Origin: UBA6382 sp963600315
GTDB lineage: Bacteria > Bacteroidota > Bacteroidia > Bacteroidales > Bacteroidaceae
DNA length: 46,982 nucleotides
Assembly: GCA_963600315.1 (NCBI GenBank)
Contig: CAVCAW010000043.1
Coordinates: 1-46,982 of the forward strand
Direction: 5' to 3'
In this document: positions 8,997 to 17,665 of the stretch, one piece after another
How positions within the stretch are numbered: the stretch's first letter is position 1
Layout of the letters: every line of letters begins with the position of its first letter
The notes under the pieces: generated by a model
Told to the model about the DNA's origin: nothing
The model's input: the letters and a program-made list of their open reading frames with translations, nothing else
Databases searched by the model: none
Program-made: the position numbers and the translations under genes

Positions 8997-9018
8997 GACT
9001 TCATTATTATATCAAGCT

Positions 9019-9055
9019 GCAGGCTGCGTCGTGGTGTGTCTACGGCGCAGCCTGC
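9019..9055 (+). terminator. GC-rich hairpin after cysS
   Basis: A 10-bp perfect stem (GCAGGCTGCG with CGCAGCCTGC) with a 17-base loop, 22 bases after the cysS stop, followed by TTGTTTATA. The T-tract is weak, so it may act with the stronger hairpin just downstream. Confidence 0.45.
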
Positions 9056-9076
9056 TTGTTTATAGGCTGTAAAAAC

Positions 9077-9118
9077 AAAAAAGGCAGGACGAGCACAATT
9101 GCTCGTCCTGCCTTTTTT
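9077..9118. terminator. Bidirectional intrinsic terminator between cysS and the DUF2795 gene
   Basis: A 15-bp perfect stem (9081-9095 with 9100-9114) and a CAAT loop, flanked by an A-run on the left and a T-run on the right. It is a textbook intrinsic terminator in both directions, exactly as expected between convergent genes. Confidence 0.9.
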
Positions 9119-9165
9119 GTTAGCCGACGTTGTCAGCTGCAATGCGGTTTGAAGTCAATAGTTTG

Positions 9166-9387
9166 TCAGTATTCGTCCTCGTCAAAGAAGAAATCCTCTT
9201 TGGTGGGGTAGTCTGGCCAAATGTCCTCTATAGTTTCATATGCTTCTCCTTCGTCTTCAAGCTCCTGAAGGTTTTCCACCACCTCCATCGGGGCTCCCGA
9301 GCGCATAGCATAGTCAATGAGCTCTTCTTTGGTTGCCGGCCATGGCGCATCTTCAAGTTTTGATGCAAGTTCAAGTGTCCAATACAT
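9166..9387 (-). CDS. DUF2795 small acidic protein
   Basis: A 73-residue acidic protein starting MYWTLELASKLEDAPWPATK and ending DYPTKEDFFFDEDEY. It is a compact Bacteroidetes family assigned to DUF2795, with no known function. The middle, KEELIDYAMRSGAP followed by VVENLQELED, looks like a small helical domain. I chose the internal ATG at 9385-9387 over an upstream one at 9472-9474, because the conserved part begins there and a good promoter (9423-9454) would otherwise fall inside the coding region. It is the last gene of the minus-strand block and has its own promoter. Confidence 0.8.
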   Translation of the reverse strand: MYWTLELASKLEDAPWPATKEELIDYAMRSGAPMEVVENLQELEDEGEAYETIEDIWPDYPTKEDFFFDEDEY

Positions 9388-9422
9388 AGTCTTAAAAATG
9401 AGTGTGATGTTGTTTTGGGCTG

Positions 9423-9454
9423 CAAAAGTAATAGAATATCTTTTGATATACAAA
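9423..9454 (-). promoter_or_regulatory. Promoter of the DUF2795 gene
   Basis: On the minus strand: a TTTG -33 element (9451-9454), 20 bp, then TACTTTTG (9423-9430). Both elements and the spacing fit the Bacteroidetes consensus. The leader would be roughly 30 bases. Confidence 0.65.
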
Positions 9455-9500
9455 TCTTTCGCTTTAAAAAGCAATCATAAATGTTAAAAATACGCAAATA

Positions 9501-10040
9501 CTATTTCTTGATGATTTCATCGTTGCCTGCCTGATGATTGGCTTTGCGCGCAAGCACGAAGAAATAGTCTGAGAGTCGGTTGATGTATCGCAGCAGGGTG
9601 TCGTCGACGTTGCATTCTTCCTTCATGGCATAGATGCGACGTTCTGCCCGGCGACACACTGTGCGGCACACGTGTGCTTGAGCTGCGGCCATGCATCCTC
9701 CTGGCAGTATGAAAGCCTTCAGTTGGGGAAGGGTGGCTTGTATGGAGTCTATTTCCCTCTCCATTTCTATCACTGTTTCTGGGTCAAGTGGTTTGGGCTG
9801 CCAAGAGGATTCGGGCTCTGTAGCCAGTATTGTTGACAAGTTGAATAGGGCCTGCTGGACTTGGTGGATAAAGTCGCAGTCGTGATTGTCGGCTAGCATG
9901 GCGCACAGCAGTCCGGCGTGGCTCGACAGCTCGTCAATAGTGCCATAGGCTTCAATTCGCTTGTGGGTTTTAGGCACTCGTGTGCCTCCTGCCAATGAGG
10001 TCTGGCCTTTGTCTCCTGAGTGTGTATAGATTTTGCTCAT
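9501..10040 (-). CDS. PduO-type ATP:cob(I)alamin adenosyltransferase
   Basis: A 179-residue cytoplasmic enzyme that transfers the adenosyl group of ATP to cob(I)alamin to make coenzyme B12. The N-terminal ATP-binding signature is intact: IYTHSGDKGQTSLAGGTRV, then KTHKRIEAYGTIDELSSHAG. Further family segments are FILPGG and the CRTVCRRAERR block. This is the PduO/MMAB fold, not the CobA/BtuR type. It lies 15 bases after the preceding gene in the sbcD-sbcC block. No other B12 gene is in the window, so its likely client (for example methylmalonyl-CoA mutase) is elsewhere. Confidence 0.92.
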   Translation of the reverse strand: MSKIYTHSGDKGQTSLAGGTRVPKTHKRIEAYGTIDELSSHAGLLCAMLADNHDCDFIHQVQQALFNLSTILATEPESSWQPKPLDPETVIEMEREIDSIQATLPQLKAFILPGGCMAAAQAHVCRTVCRRAERRIYAMKEECNVDDTLLRYINRLSDYFFVLARKANHQAGNDEIIKK

Positions 10041-10055
10041 GGTAGTGGTGTTTAG

Positions 10056-10607
10056 TCAGAATGTGATGTTGAAATGCTGTTTGTAATGGTCGGGGGCTAC
10101 GATGATGATGCCGCAGTCATAGAGGTCGAAGGTCAGTGTTGCTTGTGTTGCTGCTGACAGTTGTAGCCAACGCTCGTTGTCGGCCCGGCTTTCGTGGATG
10201 CCGGGTTGCACTATCATTGACCCCGCCAGACAATTTGAGGGTAGTTGGGGTGTTGGTGAAACGATAAGTAGTCGCTGGGCTTGGCCGTCTGCTGACATTG
10301 GTGCTAGCTCTGCCGTGGAGCATCCTCGTTTCATCAATATTGCGTAGGCTGCAGGCAGTCTGCTGTCGAGGCATACTAGCGAGGGTTGGGCGAAGTTGGC
10401 GAGTCTGAACAGCAGCTTGGCGAGTTTACGCTCATGCCTGGGCAGGGTTTGGAGTTCCTTGCTCAAATCGCGGTAGGCGTAATAGGCAGACTTGTTTCCC
10501 ACTACCTGCCAGGCGAAGTCGTAAGCGAATGGCGACTGCACTCCGTTGCCCCTTGTGAGCATGAAGTGTCGTAGTCGGCCTGCCGCTCTTTGGATAATGC
10601 TGCTCAT
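10056..10607 (-). CDS. Degenerate SAM-methyltransferase-like protein
   Basis: A 183-residue protein. The N-terminal GVQSPFAYDFAWQVV matches the 'HGVHSPFVYDLV' opening of a Bacteroidetes methyltransferase-like family. The following KLAKLLFRLANFAQP matches that family's 'LLFRLVNYFQP' segment, and the C-terminal TFDLYDCGII...KQHFNITF matches its last strands. Where functional relatives have the SAM-binding glycine motif (EIGTS-x-G), this protein reads VCLDSRLPAA. It is also shorter than the roughly 240-260 residues I expect for relatives. It is probably a non-catalytic or decaying member. It sits 7 bases after sbcC and 15 before the adenosyltransferase, so it is in their transcript. The family assignment is from memory. 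Confidence 0.6.
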   Translation of the reverse strand: MSSIIQRAAGRLRHFMLTRGNGVQSPFAYDFAWQVVGNKSAYYAYRDLSKELQTLPRHERKLAKLLFRLANFAQPSLVCLDSRLPAAYAILMKRGCSTAELAPMSADGQAQRLLIVSPTPQLPSNCLAGSMIVQPGIHESRADNERWLQLSAATQATLTFDLYDCGIIIVAPDHYKQHFNITF

Positions 10608-10614
10608 GCGGTTG

Positions 10615-13600
10615 TCAGTCGGTTATGGTTATGCGGCTTTTGCCACCGGGTTCTGACTCAAGTTGTATCTTTGGTGAGATGCGGTTTCGGATTTCTTCCG
10701 TGTGGCTAATGATACCCACTTTGCGCCTTTGGGTGTGCTGCAAGTTGCTCAGTGCGTCAATGACCATATTGAGGTTGTTGGCATCAAGGTTGCCGAATCC
10801 CTCGTCGATAAACAAGCTGCCGATGTCGAGGTTGTTGCTCGACAGCGACGACAGTCCCAAAGCGAGGCTAAGGCTTACGATGAATGACTCGCCTCCTGAC
10901 AAGGAATTGACGGACCGGGTTTGGTCAAACATGTGCCGGTCGGTGACGTAGAGTTGCAGGGTGCCTGGTTTGGCGCGCAGTTCGTAGCGTGGGGTCAGGT
11001 CTGCCAGTTGTTGATTGGCATAGCCCACCAGCGATTCAAAAGTGTAGCACTGGGCTATCTCGCGGAACGTTTTTCCATCGGCGCTACCAAGCACGCTGCA
11101 TAGTTTCTGCCAAGCCAGATAGTTGTCTTTGGCTTTATTGAGTGTGGGAGCGAATTCGTTTTGTGCGCGTAGGCTTTCGTTGTGCGCCTTGATAAGGAAC
11201 TCGGTGCGGCGAAGGGCTTCTTCGTTTTCCTTTTCAGCGGCTATGAGATTCTCCTTTTTTGCTGTCAGTGCTGGCTTGCTCTCTTCGGGGTCGTTGTCAG
11301 ACGGTCGGTAGGGCGATGTCTCCACGTCAAGCATGGCATTGTTGGCTGCTTCGACCTTGAAGTTTATGGAGTCGAGGCGGGTCTTGATGTCGTTGATGTC
11401 GGCTCGCAGTTTTGCCCAGTCTTGAGGCTTGGTGAAATATTTGTCGAGTTCGAAGTACTGTAGTGTGGTGTGTTCGTTAAGATTGAAGCGGTTGATGTCG
11501 GAGTCTAGTTCGATCCGCAGTTTACGGCGTTCCTCTTCGCGTTCCCGGTATTGTTTGTTGAGGCTCTCGGTGCATGAAGTGAGGCTCACGTGCAGTTCGT
11601 TGGCTTTGTTTAGTTCCTTCTGCGCAGAGTCTACCTTGCTCCGGGCGTCTTCTACGGCCTGCGTCAGTCGTGTGGCTTCGCTGTCTACGGAGCGATCGCC
11701 GAAGAGGGCTTGCAGTTCCTCTTTGTTTTTGTTGATTTCTTGTTCTAGCGAGCTTGCTTTGGTCGACAGAGTCTGGCGCACGTTTTGTAAGTCGTCTATG
11801 CTGCTGGCTATGGCTTGGAGTTCTTGCTGCAGTTGGAACTGTGTGTTTTCTTCCTTCTGCAGTGTTTCTGTGCAGTGGTCCCATTGCTCCTTTATCATCT
11901 GCAGTTCGTGGTCAAAAGCTTCGTAGGAGTTGAGCCATCGTTCTCTCCAGCCGTCGATGGTTATGAGTGGTTCTATGTGGGCAGTTTCTTGTGTTAGCTG
12001 GTTTCGGTTGTGTTCGGTTTCCTTCTGCAGAGTCTGGATGCTGTTTTCCATCACGCTGCAGTTGGTTATGGTTTGGGTATGGTTTCGTTGGTTTTCGGCT
12101 ATTTGTGCTTGCAGACTTTGTATGCTGGTGTTGAGTTTGTTGATTTCCTCTTGGTGCTTGTTGAATTCTTCGAGCTGACGGCTTATGGTGCTGCTCTCGT
12201 GGTTTGAGTTTTCCAGTATTTGATGGAGAATGGTGTTGCGGCTGTAGCTGTTGACACTGCTGTCGCACTGCTCAAAGCTACGGTCGAGGTCTGTATAGGC
12301 ATTCCATGACTTCTTGTTGTCTTCTTGTTCGCGACATAGTCGTTGCAGGAATTGTTCTTGAGAGTCTATGCGTCCTTGCTCCTCTTTGTAGAGGCTGAGC
12401 AGGTCAGTGCGTTGTTGGCTGGCGTGGTTAAGGTTTTCCTGTGCTGTTTGGTATTGTTCCGTAAGGCTTTCAAGCAATTGCCCCAAGTGTTGTTCAGAGT
12501 CGGAGTGGTAGGGGTGGTGACTTGATCCGCACAGTGGGCATGGCGAACCTTCCACAAGTTCTTGTCGCAGGTTCTTGATGTCCAGACTTTGGCTCAGGGT
12601 GTAGGTGCGTTGCACTTGTTCGAAGTTCGCTTGCAGCTGTTGTATCTTGATGTCGAGGTTTTCAATGTCTTTTTCCCTCTGCTGATTGTCGTTTCGACGT
12701 TGTTGCAGTTCGTTGGTTTTGGCATTGATTTCTGAGTAGTATGAGTCAATGCGTTTCCATAGGTCTATGGCATTGTTTGACCTCACGATGTGGTCATTCA
12801 GACTGTTGAGTTTTTGCTGTAGCTGGTTGGAGTCAATGCCAATGTTTGCTTGTTCGTGTACGCTGAGGTTGCTCTTTAGTCTCACGAGCTGTTCCTGCAT
12901 GGTTCGGGCCTCTTCTTTAAGCTTGAGGTCTTCCTCTTTCCAGTGTTGGAGCTTACTGCTGTTATTGCGAATGGATTCTTCGGCAGCCTCTATCGATAGT
13001 CGCATGGAGTTCATCTTCTCCAGTCGGGTGCGTATGAGTTCCGACTGTGCTACCATCGTGCGGTGTTGTGTCATTGACTGCAGCGTGAGTTTTGCTTTGT
13101 CGAGCCTTTCTTCGCAGGCCTTCAGTTCGTTGGCCTTGGTGCTGTGGTTGTCGTGGCGTTGAGAGAGGGTTTCGTCGTGGTGCGTCAGTTCCTGACAAGT
13201 GTTTTTGAATTGTACCTCTGTGGCAGCAATTTGTCCTTCGAGTCGCCTGCCCTTGTTGATGTTGGGCTGTTGTACTGCCATTATCTGTTGTGCGTTGAGC
13301 AGCTGTGCCTGTGCTTCGGTGAGTCGGTCTTGTGCTTCCTGTGCTCCGCGCTTGGCTTGGTTGGTTTGAGCTTCATTCTCCGAGATTTTGTCTTTGCAGT
13401 CGCTGAGCTCCTGCTCCACTCGTTTGATGGAGATAAACGTGGGTGCAAACGGTTGGAGTCGGTCGTAGCGTTCCAATTCGCGCTGACGGTCTGCCATGGC
13501 ATTGGCTTCACGCTGCACTTTCTGCTGTTCCTGCACTTTCTGCTCGAGTTCAGCCTGGACCTTGTCGTGCTGTGCGTACCATTCCAGTTGCTTGTCGATG

Positions 13601-14364
13601 CGGGTCAGTTCGTTTCTGTATTTTGTCTTCTGCCCATTGTAGAGGTTCAGAGTTTCTTCTGCCCGTTGCAAGTCTTCGTCAGCCAGTTTGCCCTTGCTTA
13701 GTCCCTCCATGCGTTGTATGGCTCCAGTGTAGTCGCATTCGGCATCTTTGGTATTCAGGAAGATGTGGCGTGAGATTTCGGCATAGATTTCCGTGCCCGT
13801 TATTTTCTCCAGCAGCTGCGATTTCTCAGCTTTCTTGGCGGCAAGGAAATTGGTGAAGCTGTTTTGAGCCAGTATCACAGTGCGTGTGAATTGGCTGTAG
13901 TCGAGTTTCACTATCTGGTTAATGTGGGCCTGAACCTCCTTGTTTCTGTCTGCCAGGGTGGTGTGTTTAGGCTTGAGTTGCTCCAGTTTGCGCTCTATGG
14001 GCTTGAACTTGTTGTTGCGGTTGAGGCTTACGCTCCACATGGCGAGATACTGAGTGTCGTCGCTGAGCGAAAAGGTCACTTTGCTGTAGCTATGAGTTGT
14101 GCCACGCCTGAGCATGTTGCACGTATTGAAGACGCTGGGTGCGTTGTCATCGCTACTTCGGCTTGTCACCTCCTTGTTGGCGAGTCGTGGAGCCTCGTTG
14201 TAAAGGGCCAGGCAGATGGCATCGAGAATGGTGCTCTTGCCGGCACCAGTGTTGCCGGTTATGGCGAACAATCCTGCCGACTTGAGTGGTTCTTGCGTGA
14301 AGTCAACCGACTGCTCGCCCGCAATCGACGCAAGGTTGCATATTTCTATTTTGTCTATTCTCAT
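10615..14364 (-). CDS. sbcC: SbcC/Rad50-type nuclease ATPase subunit
   Basis: The ATPase and coiled-coil arm of the SbcCD complex, which opens hairpins and protein-blocked DNA ends. The 1249-residue protein has Walker A GNTGAGKS at 37-44, long coiled coils, and a zinc-hook CPLC near residue 607 in the middle of the chain. The ABC signature NSLSGGESF and Walker B SLFIDEGFGNLD are near the C-terminus. It is longer than the roughly 1050-residue E. coli protein, the extra length being mostly coiled coil. It starts 8 bases after the sbcD stop, so the two partners are translated from one message. Confidence 0.94.
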   Translation of the reverse strand: MRIDKIEICNLASIAGEQSVDFTQEPLKSAGLFAITGNTGAGKSTILDAICLALYNEAPRLANKEVTSRSSDDNAPSVFNTCNMLRRGTTHSYSKVTFSLSDDTQYLAMWSVSLNRNNKFKPIERKLEQLKPKHTTLADRNKEVQAHINQIVKLDYSQFTRTVILAQNSFTNFLAAKKAEKSQLLEKITGTEIYAEISRHIFLNTKDAECDYTGAIQRMEGLSKGKLADEDLQRAEETLNLYNGQKTKYRNELTRIDKQLEWYAQHDKVQAELEQKVQEQQKVQREANAMADRQRELERYDRLQPFAPTFISIKRVEQELSDCKDKISENEAQTNQAKRGAQEAQDRLTEAQAQLLNAQQIMAVQQPNINKGRRLEGQIAATEVQFKNTCQELTHHDETLSQRHDNHSTKANELKACEERLDKAKLTLQSMTQHRTMVAQSELIRTRLEKMNSMRLSIEAAEESIRNNSSKLQHWKEEDLKLKEEARTMQEQLVRLKSNLSVHEQANIGIDSNQLQQKLNSLNDHIVRSNNAIDLWKRIDSYYSEINAKTNELQQRRNDNQQREKDIENLDIKIQQLQANFEQVQRTYTLSQSLDIKNLRQELVEGSPCPLCGSSHHPYHSDSEQHLGQLLESLTEQYQTAQENLNHASQQRTDLLSLYKEEQGRIDSQEQFLQRLCREQEDNKKSWNAYTDLDRSFEQCDSSVNSYSRNTILHQILENSNHESSTISRQLEEFNKHQEEINKLNTSIQSLQAQIAENQRNHTQTITNCSVMENSIQTLQKETEHNRNQLTQETAHIEPLITIDGWRERWLNSYEAFDHELQMIKEQWDHCTETLQKEENTQFQLQQELQAIASSIDDLQNVRQTLSTKASSLEQEINKNKEELQALFGDRSVDSEATRLTQAVEDARSKVDSAQKELNKANELHVSLTSCTESLNKQYREREEERRKLRIELDSDINRFNLNEHTTLQYFELDKYFTKPQDWAKLRADINDIKTRLDSINFKVEAANNAMLDVETSPYRPSDNDPEESKPALTAKKENLIAAEKENEEALRRTEFLIKAHNESLRAQNEFAPTLNKAKDNYLAWQKLCSVLGSADGKTFREIAQCYTFESLVGYANQQLADLTPRYELRAKPGTLQLYVTDRHMFDQTRSVNSLSGGESFIVSLSLALGLSSLSSNNLDIGSLFIDEGFGNLDANNLNMVIDALSNLQHTQRRKVGIISHTEEIRNRISPKIQLESEPGGKSRITITD

Positions 14365-14372
14365 AGCTTGTG

Positions 14373-15638
14373 TTATAGTGTTGCGTTTGATGAGAGGGAG
14401 TCAGCTTCGTTGTTTTGTGCCTCTCTCACGGCAGAGTTGAAACGTTCGATGATATCGTCGCTCATTTCTTCGCCCGTAGCTTGCAGATAGGCATCGAGGG
14501 CTATGTCGAGTGGTGTGCGTTGCAGCAGCTGCTCGAGAGTGTTGACTGTTGGCTTGCTAGTCTGGGTGGTAGGAGCTTCTTTGAAGAGTTTGCACAGTCG
14601 TGCGGCCTTGCTGTCGAGGGCATTGAGGATTTCGGTCTGTGCCGTGCCCTCTGCCTCATCGCTGCGTAGCGTTATTTCCAGATATGGCCACATGTCGTTG
14701 TCCAGTTTGTTTCTGTCAGGCAGTTGCTTGATTTGACGGAGAATGTCGCTTAGCGATGCAGCCCCAGTGTCGGGAATGGAGACTATTTTGCGTAGCGGAG
14801 TGTAGGCTATCTGCTCCACTACGGGTTCTCCCGAGGAGTCCATAGTTACCTTGTTAACCCCGTGGTGGTAGTGTTTTTCCGCAAAGCTCATGGGTATTGG
14901 ACTGCCGGCATAGAATGCCATGTGGTCGTTGCCGCCCACTTGCTGAGCTTTGTGGATGTGTCCGAGTGCCACGTAGTTCACGTTGCGGTCAATGGCATCG
15001 ACACTGGTGCAGTCTTCTCCGCCCACCACAAGGCGTTCGGAGTGGTCGTTGGCGGCTATTTCAGCTCCTGCTGCGTAGAGGTGAGCCATGAGCACCACGG
15101 GCGTGTGTTTGCCACACAACTTGCGTGCACGCCCTGTCAGGCCGCTGAAGAACTCCTTGATGCTGTCGGTGTGCGACTTTCCCGAACCGAGGTCGGTGGG
15201 GCGTATGTAGGGTACCGCCAGTACGGCAATGCTTTCATCGGGGTTGTCGATGCTCTTTAGGGGCACTATCAGCTTGTCAAGCATGAGCTGTCCTTTCTCA
15301 TCGTGCTCGATGCAGCCCTTCACGGTCACACCGAGGGCGTGGAGCAGCGAGGCGGGAGCCTGCAGTCGCCGCCCTGAGTCATGGTTGCCGGCGGTGATGA
15401 CAATCTGAAGGCCTTCGTATAGGTGGGTAGCGGTGTTGAGGAACGAGTAGAGCAACTCTTCGGCTTGAGCCGACGGGTTAGCGCAGTCAAACACGTCGCC
15501 GCTCACCAGCAGAGCATCGGGTCGTTCTTCCTTTATGAGGTCTTTCAGCCAAAGCAGAAAGTGCTGATGCTCTGCCGCACGGTCATAGTTGTGAAAAGTA
15601 TCGCCGAGATGCCAGTCGGCAGTATGTATTATCTTCAT
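14373..15638 (-). CDS. sbcD: SbcD/Mre11-type exonuclease subunit
   Basis: The metal-dependent nuclease partner of SbcC. The 421 residues show the calcineurin-like phosphoesterase motifs in order: D8-W-H10 (HTADWHLGD), GDVFD with D48, GNHD with N85-H86-D87, the later LMAHLY, and ALGHIH. The C-terminal part would bind the SbcC coiled-coil base. It is the first gene of the minus-strand block, with a promoter box about 27 bases upstream. Confidence 0.95.
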   Translation of the reverse strand: MKIIHTADWHLGDTFHNYDRAAEHQHFLLWLKDLIKEERPDALLVSGDVFDCANPSAQAEELLYSFLNTATHLYEGLQIVITAGNHDSGRRLQAPASLLHALGVTVKGCIEHDEKGQLMLDKLIVPLKSIDNPDESIAVLAVPYIRPTDLGSGKSHTDSIKEFFSGLTGRARKLCGKHTPVVLMAHLYAAGAEIAANDHSERLVVGGEDCTSVDAIDRNVNYVALGHIHKAQQVGGNDHMAFYAGSPIPMSFAEKHYHHGVNKVTMDSSGEPVVEQIAYTPLRKIVSIPDTGAASLSDILRQIKQLPDRNKLDNDMWPYLEITLRSDEAEGTAQTEILNALDSKAARLCKLFKEAPTTQTSKPTVNTLEQLLQRTPLDIALDAYLQATGEEMSDDIIERFNSAVREAQNNEADSLSSNATL

Positions 15639-15665
15639 ATCAAAATGCGGAAGTGTTGTTGCTTA

Positions 15666-15673
15666 CAAAGTTA
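15666..15673 (-). promoter_or_regulatory. -7 box for sbcD
   Basis: On the minus strand this is TAACTTTG, a match to TAnnTTTG, 27 bases before the sbcD ATG. The nearest TTG lies only 14 bp upstream, so the -33 element is uncertain. Confidence 0.5.
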
Positions 15674-15993
15674 ATATAATTATGTGACAACAGAATTGCC
15701 CGAAGGGCTAATCAAAGCTTTTAGTTATCCGAAGCAGGACTTTGATGTTTTTTCTGCATACCTTTTTCTCGAGAGGCAATTAGGTTACATGGTTGCTTGG
15801 GGGTAATGCAGCCGGGTGAGATACTACCAGTCGCTTGCCAGGTCTTAGGTTTTGTAAATATAGTGAAAAACATTTGCATTGACTAAATATATGACCGGCA
15901 GTTTTTTAGAAATCTCACCAGATTCAGCCTTTCATCCCCACTACCGTCAACACAAATAGTTAATGCGACGGCTTTTTTGCGTACGATTTTCAC
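15674..15993. other. Intergenic region between the divergent sbcD and zinc-ABC genes
   Basis: About 320 bases between the two divergent -7 boxes. I find no supported gene, tRNA or riboswitch. There is a short GCCCGAAGGGC palindrome at about 15698-15708. A zinc-responsive (Zur-like) operator would be expected near the right end, but I cannot point to a convincing site. Confidence 0.5.
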
Positions 15994-16001
15994 TATCTTT
16001 G
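15994..16001 (+). promoter_or_regulatory. -7 box directly abutting the zinc-binding lipoprotein gene
   Basis: TATCTTTG is a strong TAnnTTTG match ending only four bases before the ATG at 16006. If used, the transcript would be leaderless or nearly so. A TTTG lies 14 bp upstream at 15976-15979, shorter than the standard spacing. Confidence 0.5.
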
Positions 16002-16005
16002 CAAT

Positions 16006-16848
16006 ATGATACATACCCTTTTGCGACAATCCCTCGTGACCCTTGTGTCGGTAGTTGTAATACTGCTGTCGACAGGCTGTTCCCCCGATGCTGTGCAGTG
16101 CAATTACAAGGCTTCAGTGACCATTGAACCGCTACGCTATTTTGTCAACCAGTTGGCAGGTCCTCGCTGGCAGGTCAACACGGTTGTGCCCAAAGGGTTC
16201 AGTCCTGAGGAGTTTATGCCCACGCCTGGCCAGATGGCTGCTGTGGCGGAGTCTTGTTGCCTGTTCAAGGCAGGCATGTTGGGCTTTGAGACTACAGCAC
16301 CGATCGAGGTGGCAGGTAGTGGCATCTATGTGTGTGACACGTCTGAGGGATTGCATAATCGTGCGTCAGACCCCCATACGTGGACCTCACCGACCAATGC
16401 CCGCATCATTTGTCGCAATATCGCCAACACCCTCTCTAGGCTCGACACAGCCAACGCAAGCGACTATGCCTTGCGTCTCAGCAAGATGGAGTCAACCATC
16501 GATTCTCTCCACCAAGAGTTGATGGCTATCACCAAAGACTTGCCGTCACGCTCTTTCGTCATAGCTCACCCCGCACTGAGTCAGTTTGCCGCTGACTATG
16601 GTCTGCGGCAGATAGCCATAGAACGTGGCGGCAAGGAGCCCACACCAGGTTCGCTACGCAAGCTCATAAGCCAAGCGCAGAAGGACCGCGTGGGAGTCAT
16701 TTTCGTGCAGCAGGAATTTGCTGACAATGCCGCCCTTGTCATAGCCGAGGAAACGGGAGCGCACATAGTGCGCATCAATCCCTTGTCCTACGACTGGGTT
16801 GGCGAACTGCGGCAAGTGGCACGCTCACTAAATAACACTACTGAATGA
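16006..16848 (+). CDS. znuA: Zinc/manganese ABC transporter substrate-binding lipoprotein (ZnuA-like)
   Basis: A 280-residue envelope lipoprotein with an N-terminal helix and lipobox LLSTGC (Cys near residue 25), expected to capture a divalent metal. The cluster A-I pattern is clear: GFSPEEFMPTPGQM, then SDPHTWTSPTNARI, then FVIAHPALSQFAADYGL. Metal-binding histidines are visible in DPHTW and AHPAL. The usual first histidine (GxxPHxYEPTP) is replaced by an acidic SPEEF, which I recall as common in Bacteroidetes members. Zinc is the likely metal but manganese cannot be excluded. The stop overlaps the ATPase start by four bases (ATGA). No permease follows. Confidence 0.85.
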   Translation: MIHTLLRQSLVTLVSVVVILLSTGCSPDAVQCNYKASVTIEPLRYFVNQLAGPRWQVNTVVPKGFSPEEFMPTPGQMAAVAESCCLFKAGMLGFETTAPIEVAGSGIYVCDTSEGLHNRASDPHTWTSPTNARIICRNIANTLSRLDTANASDYALRLSKMESTIDSLHQELMAITKDLPSRSFVIAHPALSQFAADYGLRQIAIERGGKEPTPGSLRKLISQAQKDRVGVIFVQQEFADNAALVIAEETGAHIVRINPLSYDWVGELRQVARSLNNTTE

Positions 16849-17609
16849 AACCGTTGATAAAGATAGAAAACCTCACCGTGACCTACGATGGCAAGACAGC
16901 GTTGCAGGACGCTTGTCTGACTGTGGAGCAAAACGATTTCCTTGGCGTGATAGGTCCCAATGGTGGCGGCAAGACCACGCTGGTCAAGGCCATTCTCGGG
17001 CTGGTTCCATGTGCTGGTGGCACCATAGAGTATTTTGATCTCGACGGACAACCAGTCGACGGTCTCAACATAGGCTATCTGCCCCAGTATCTCTCGTTTG
17101 ATTTCAGCTTTCCCATCACGGTATCCGAGGTTATCGCAAGCGGTCTTCTCTCTGGCCGTTCACTCTTCCACCGCTTCACGGCGGCTGAGCACGCCAGAGT
17201 GGCTGAAGTTATGGATATGTTCGGACTCAAACCCTTTGCCAAGCATACCGTAGGCCGCCTCTCGGGCGGTCAGCGTCAGCGTGTGCTCATGGCCAGGGCG
17301 ATGGTCAGCAGACCGCAGCTGCTCGTGCTCGACGAGCCATCCACATATATGGACAAGGACAGCGAGGACATGATGTATAGCCTGTTGCGCGACATCAACA
17401 GCCACTGCGCCATAATGCTGGTGAGCCACGACGTGGGCACCATAGTCCGCGAAGTGCGCAACATAGCCTGCGTCAACCGCACCCTCCACTATCATCCCTC
17501 AGCCGAACCAGTCGACAAGTGGTTCGGGCGCGAGGTGGGATGTCCGTTTGAGATGGTGGCTCACGGCCATGTGCCCCACCGCATTCTCTCCTCTCACAAC
17601 GACAACTGA
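16845..17609 (+). CDS. znuC: Metal ABC transporter ATP-binding protein (ZnuC-like)
   Basis: A 254-residue cytoplasmic ATPase that should power metal import with the preceding binding protein. Walker A is GPNGGGKT (37-44), the Q-loop is GYLPQY, the ABC signature LSGGQRQRVLMARAM, Walker B LLVLDEPSTYMD, and the switch histidine sits in LVSHDVG. It overlaps the binding-protein gene by ATGA, which indicates translational coupling. The membrane permease normally encoded in the same operon is missing: sdaA follows 56 bases later. Confidence 0.9.
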   Translation: MKPLIKIENLTVTYDGKTALQDACLTVEQNDFLGVIGPNGGGKTTLVKAILGLVPCAGGTIEYFDLDGQPVDGLNIGYLPQYLSFDFSFPITVSEVIASGLLSGRSLFHRFTAAEHARVAEVMDMFGLKPFAKHTVGRLSGGQRQRVLMARAMVSRPQLLVLDEPSTYMDKDSEDMMYSLLRDINSHCAIMLVSHDVGTIVREVRNIACVNRTLHYHPSAEPVDKWFGREVGCPFEMVAHGHVPHRILSSHNDN

Positions 17610-17665
17610 ACAACATCGACACTGCTCCCCGACGAGAGTAGGGTCGACCAAAACCATATGACACT

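Noticed and set aside
13144..14490. Long open frames opposite sbcC
   Set aside because: They are antisense to coiled-coil coding sequence with intact SbcC motifs. The products are Leu/Phe/Ser-rich with no family resemblance.
15780..15900. Possible riboswitch or structured RNA upstream of the zinc genes
   Set aside because: No conserved core of a cobalamin, TPP or other metabolite riboswitch could be matched, and the -7 box next to the ATG leaves no leader for one on that strand.
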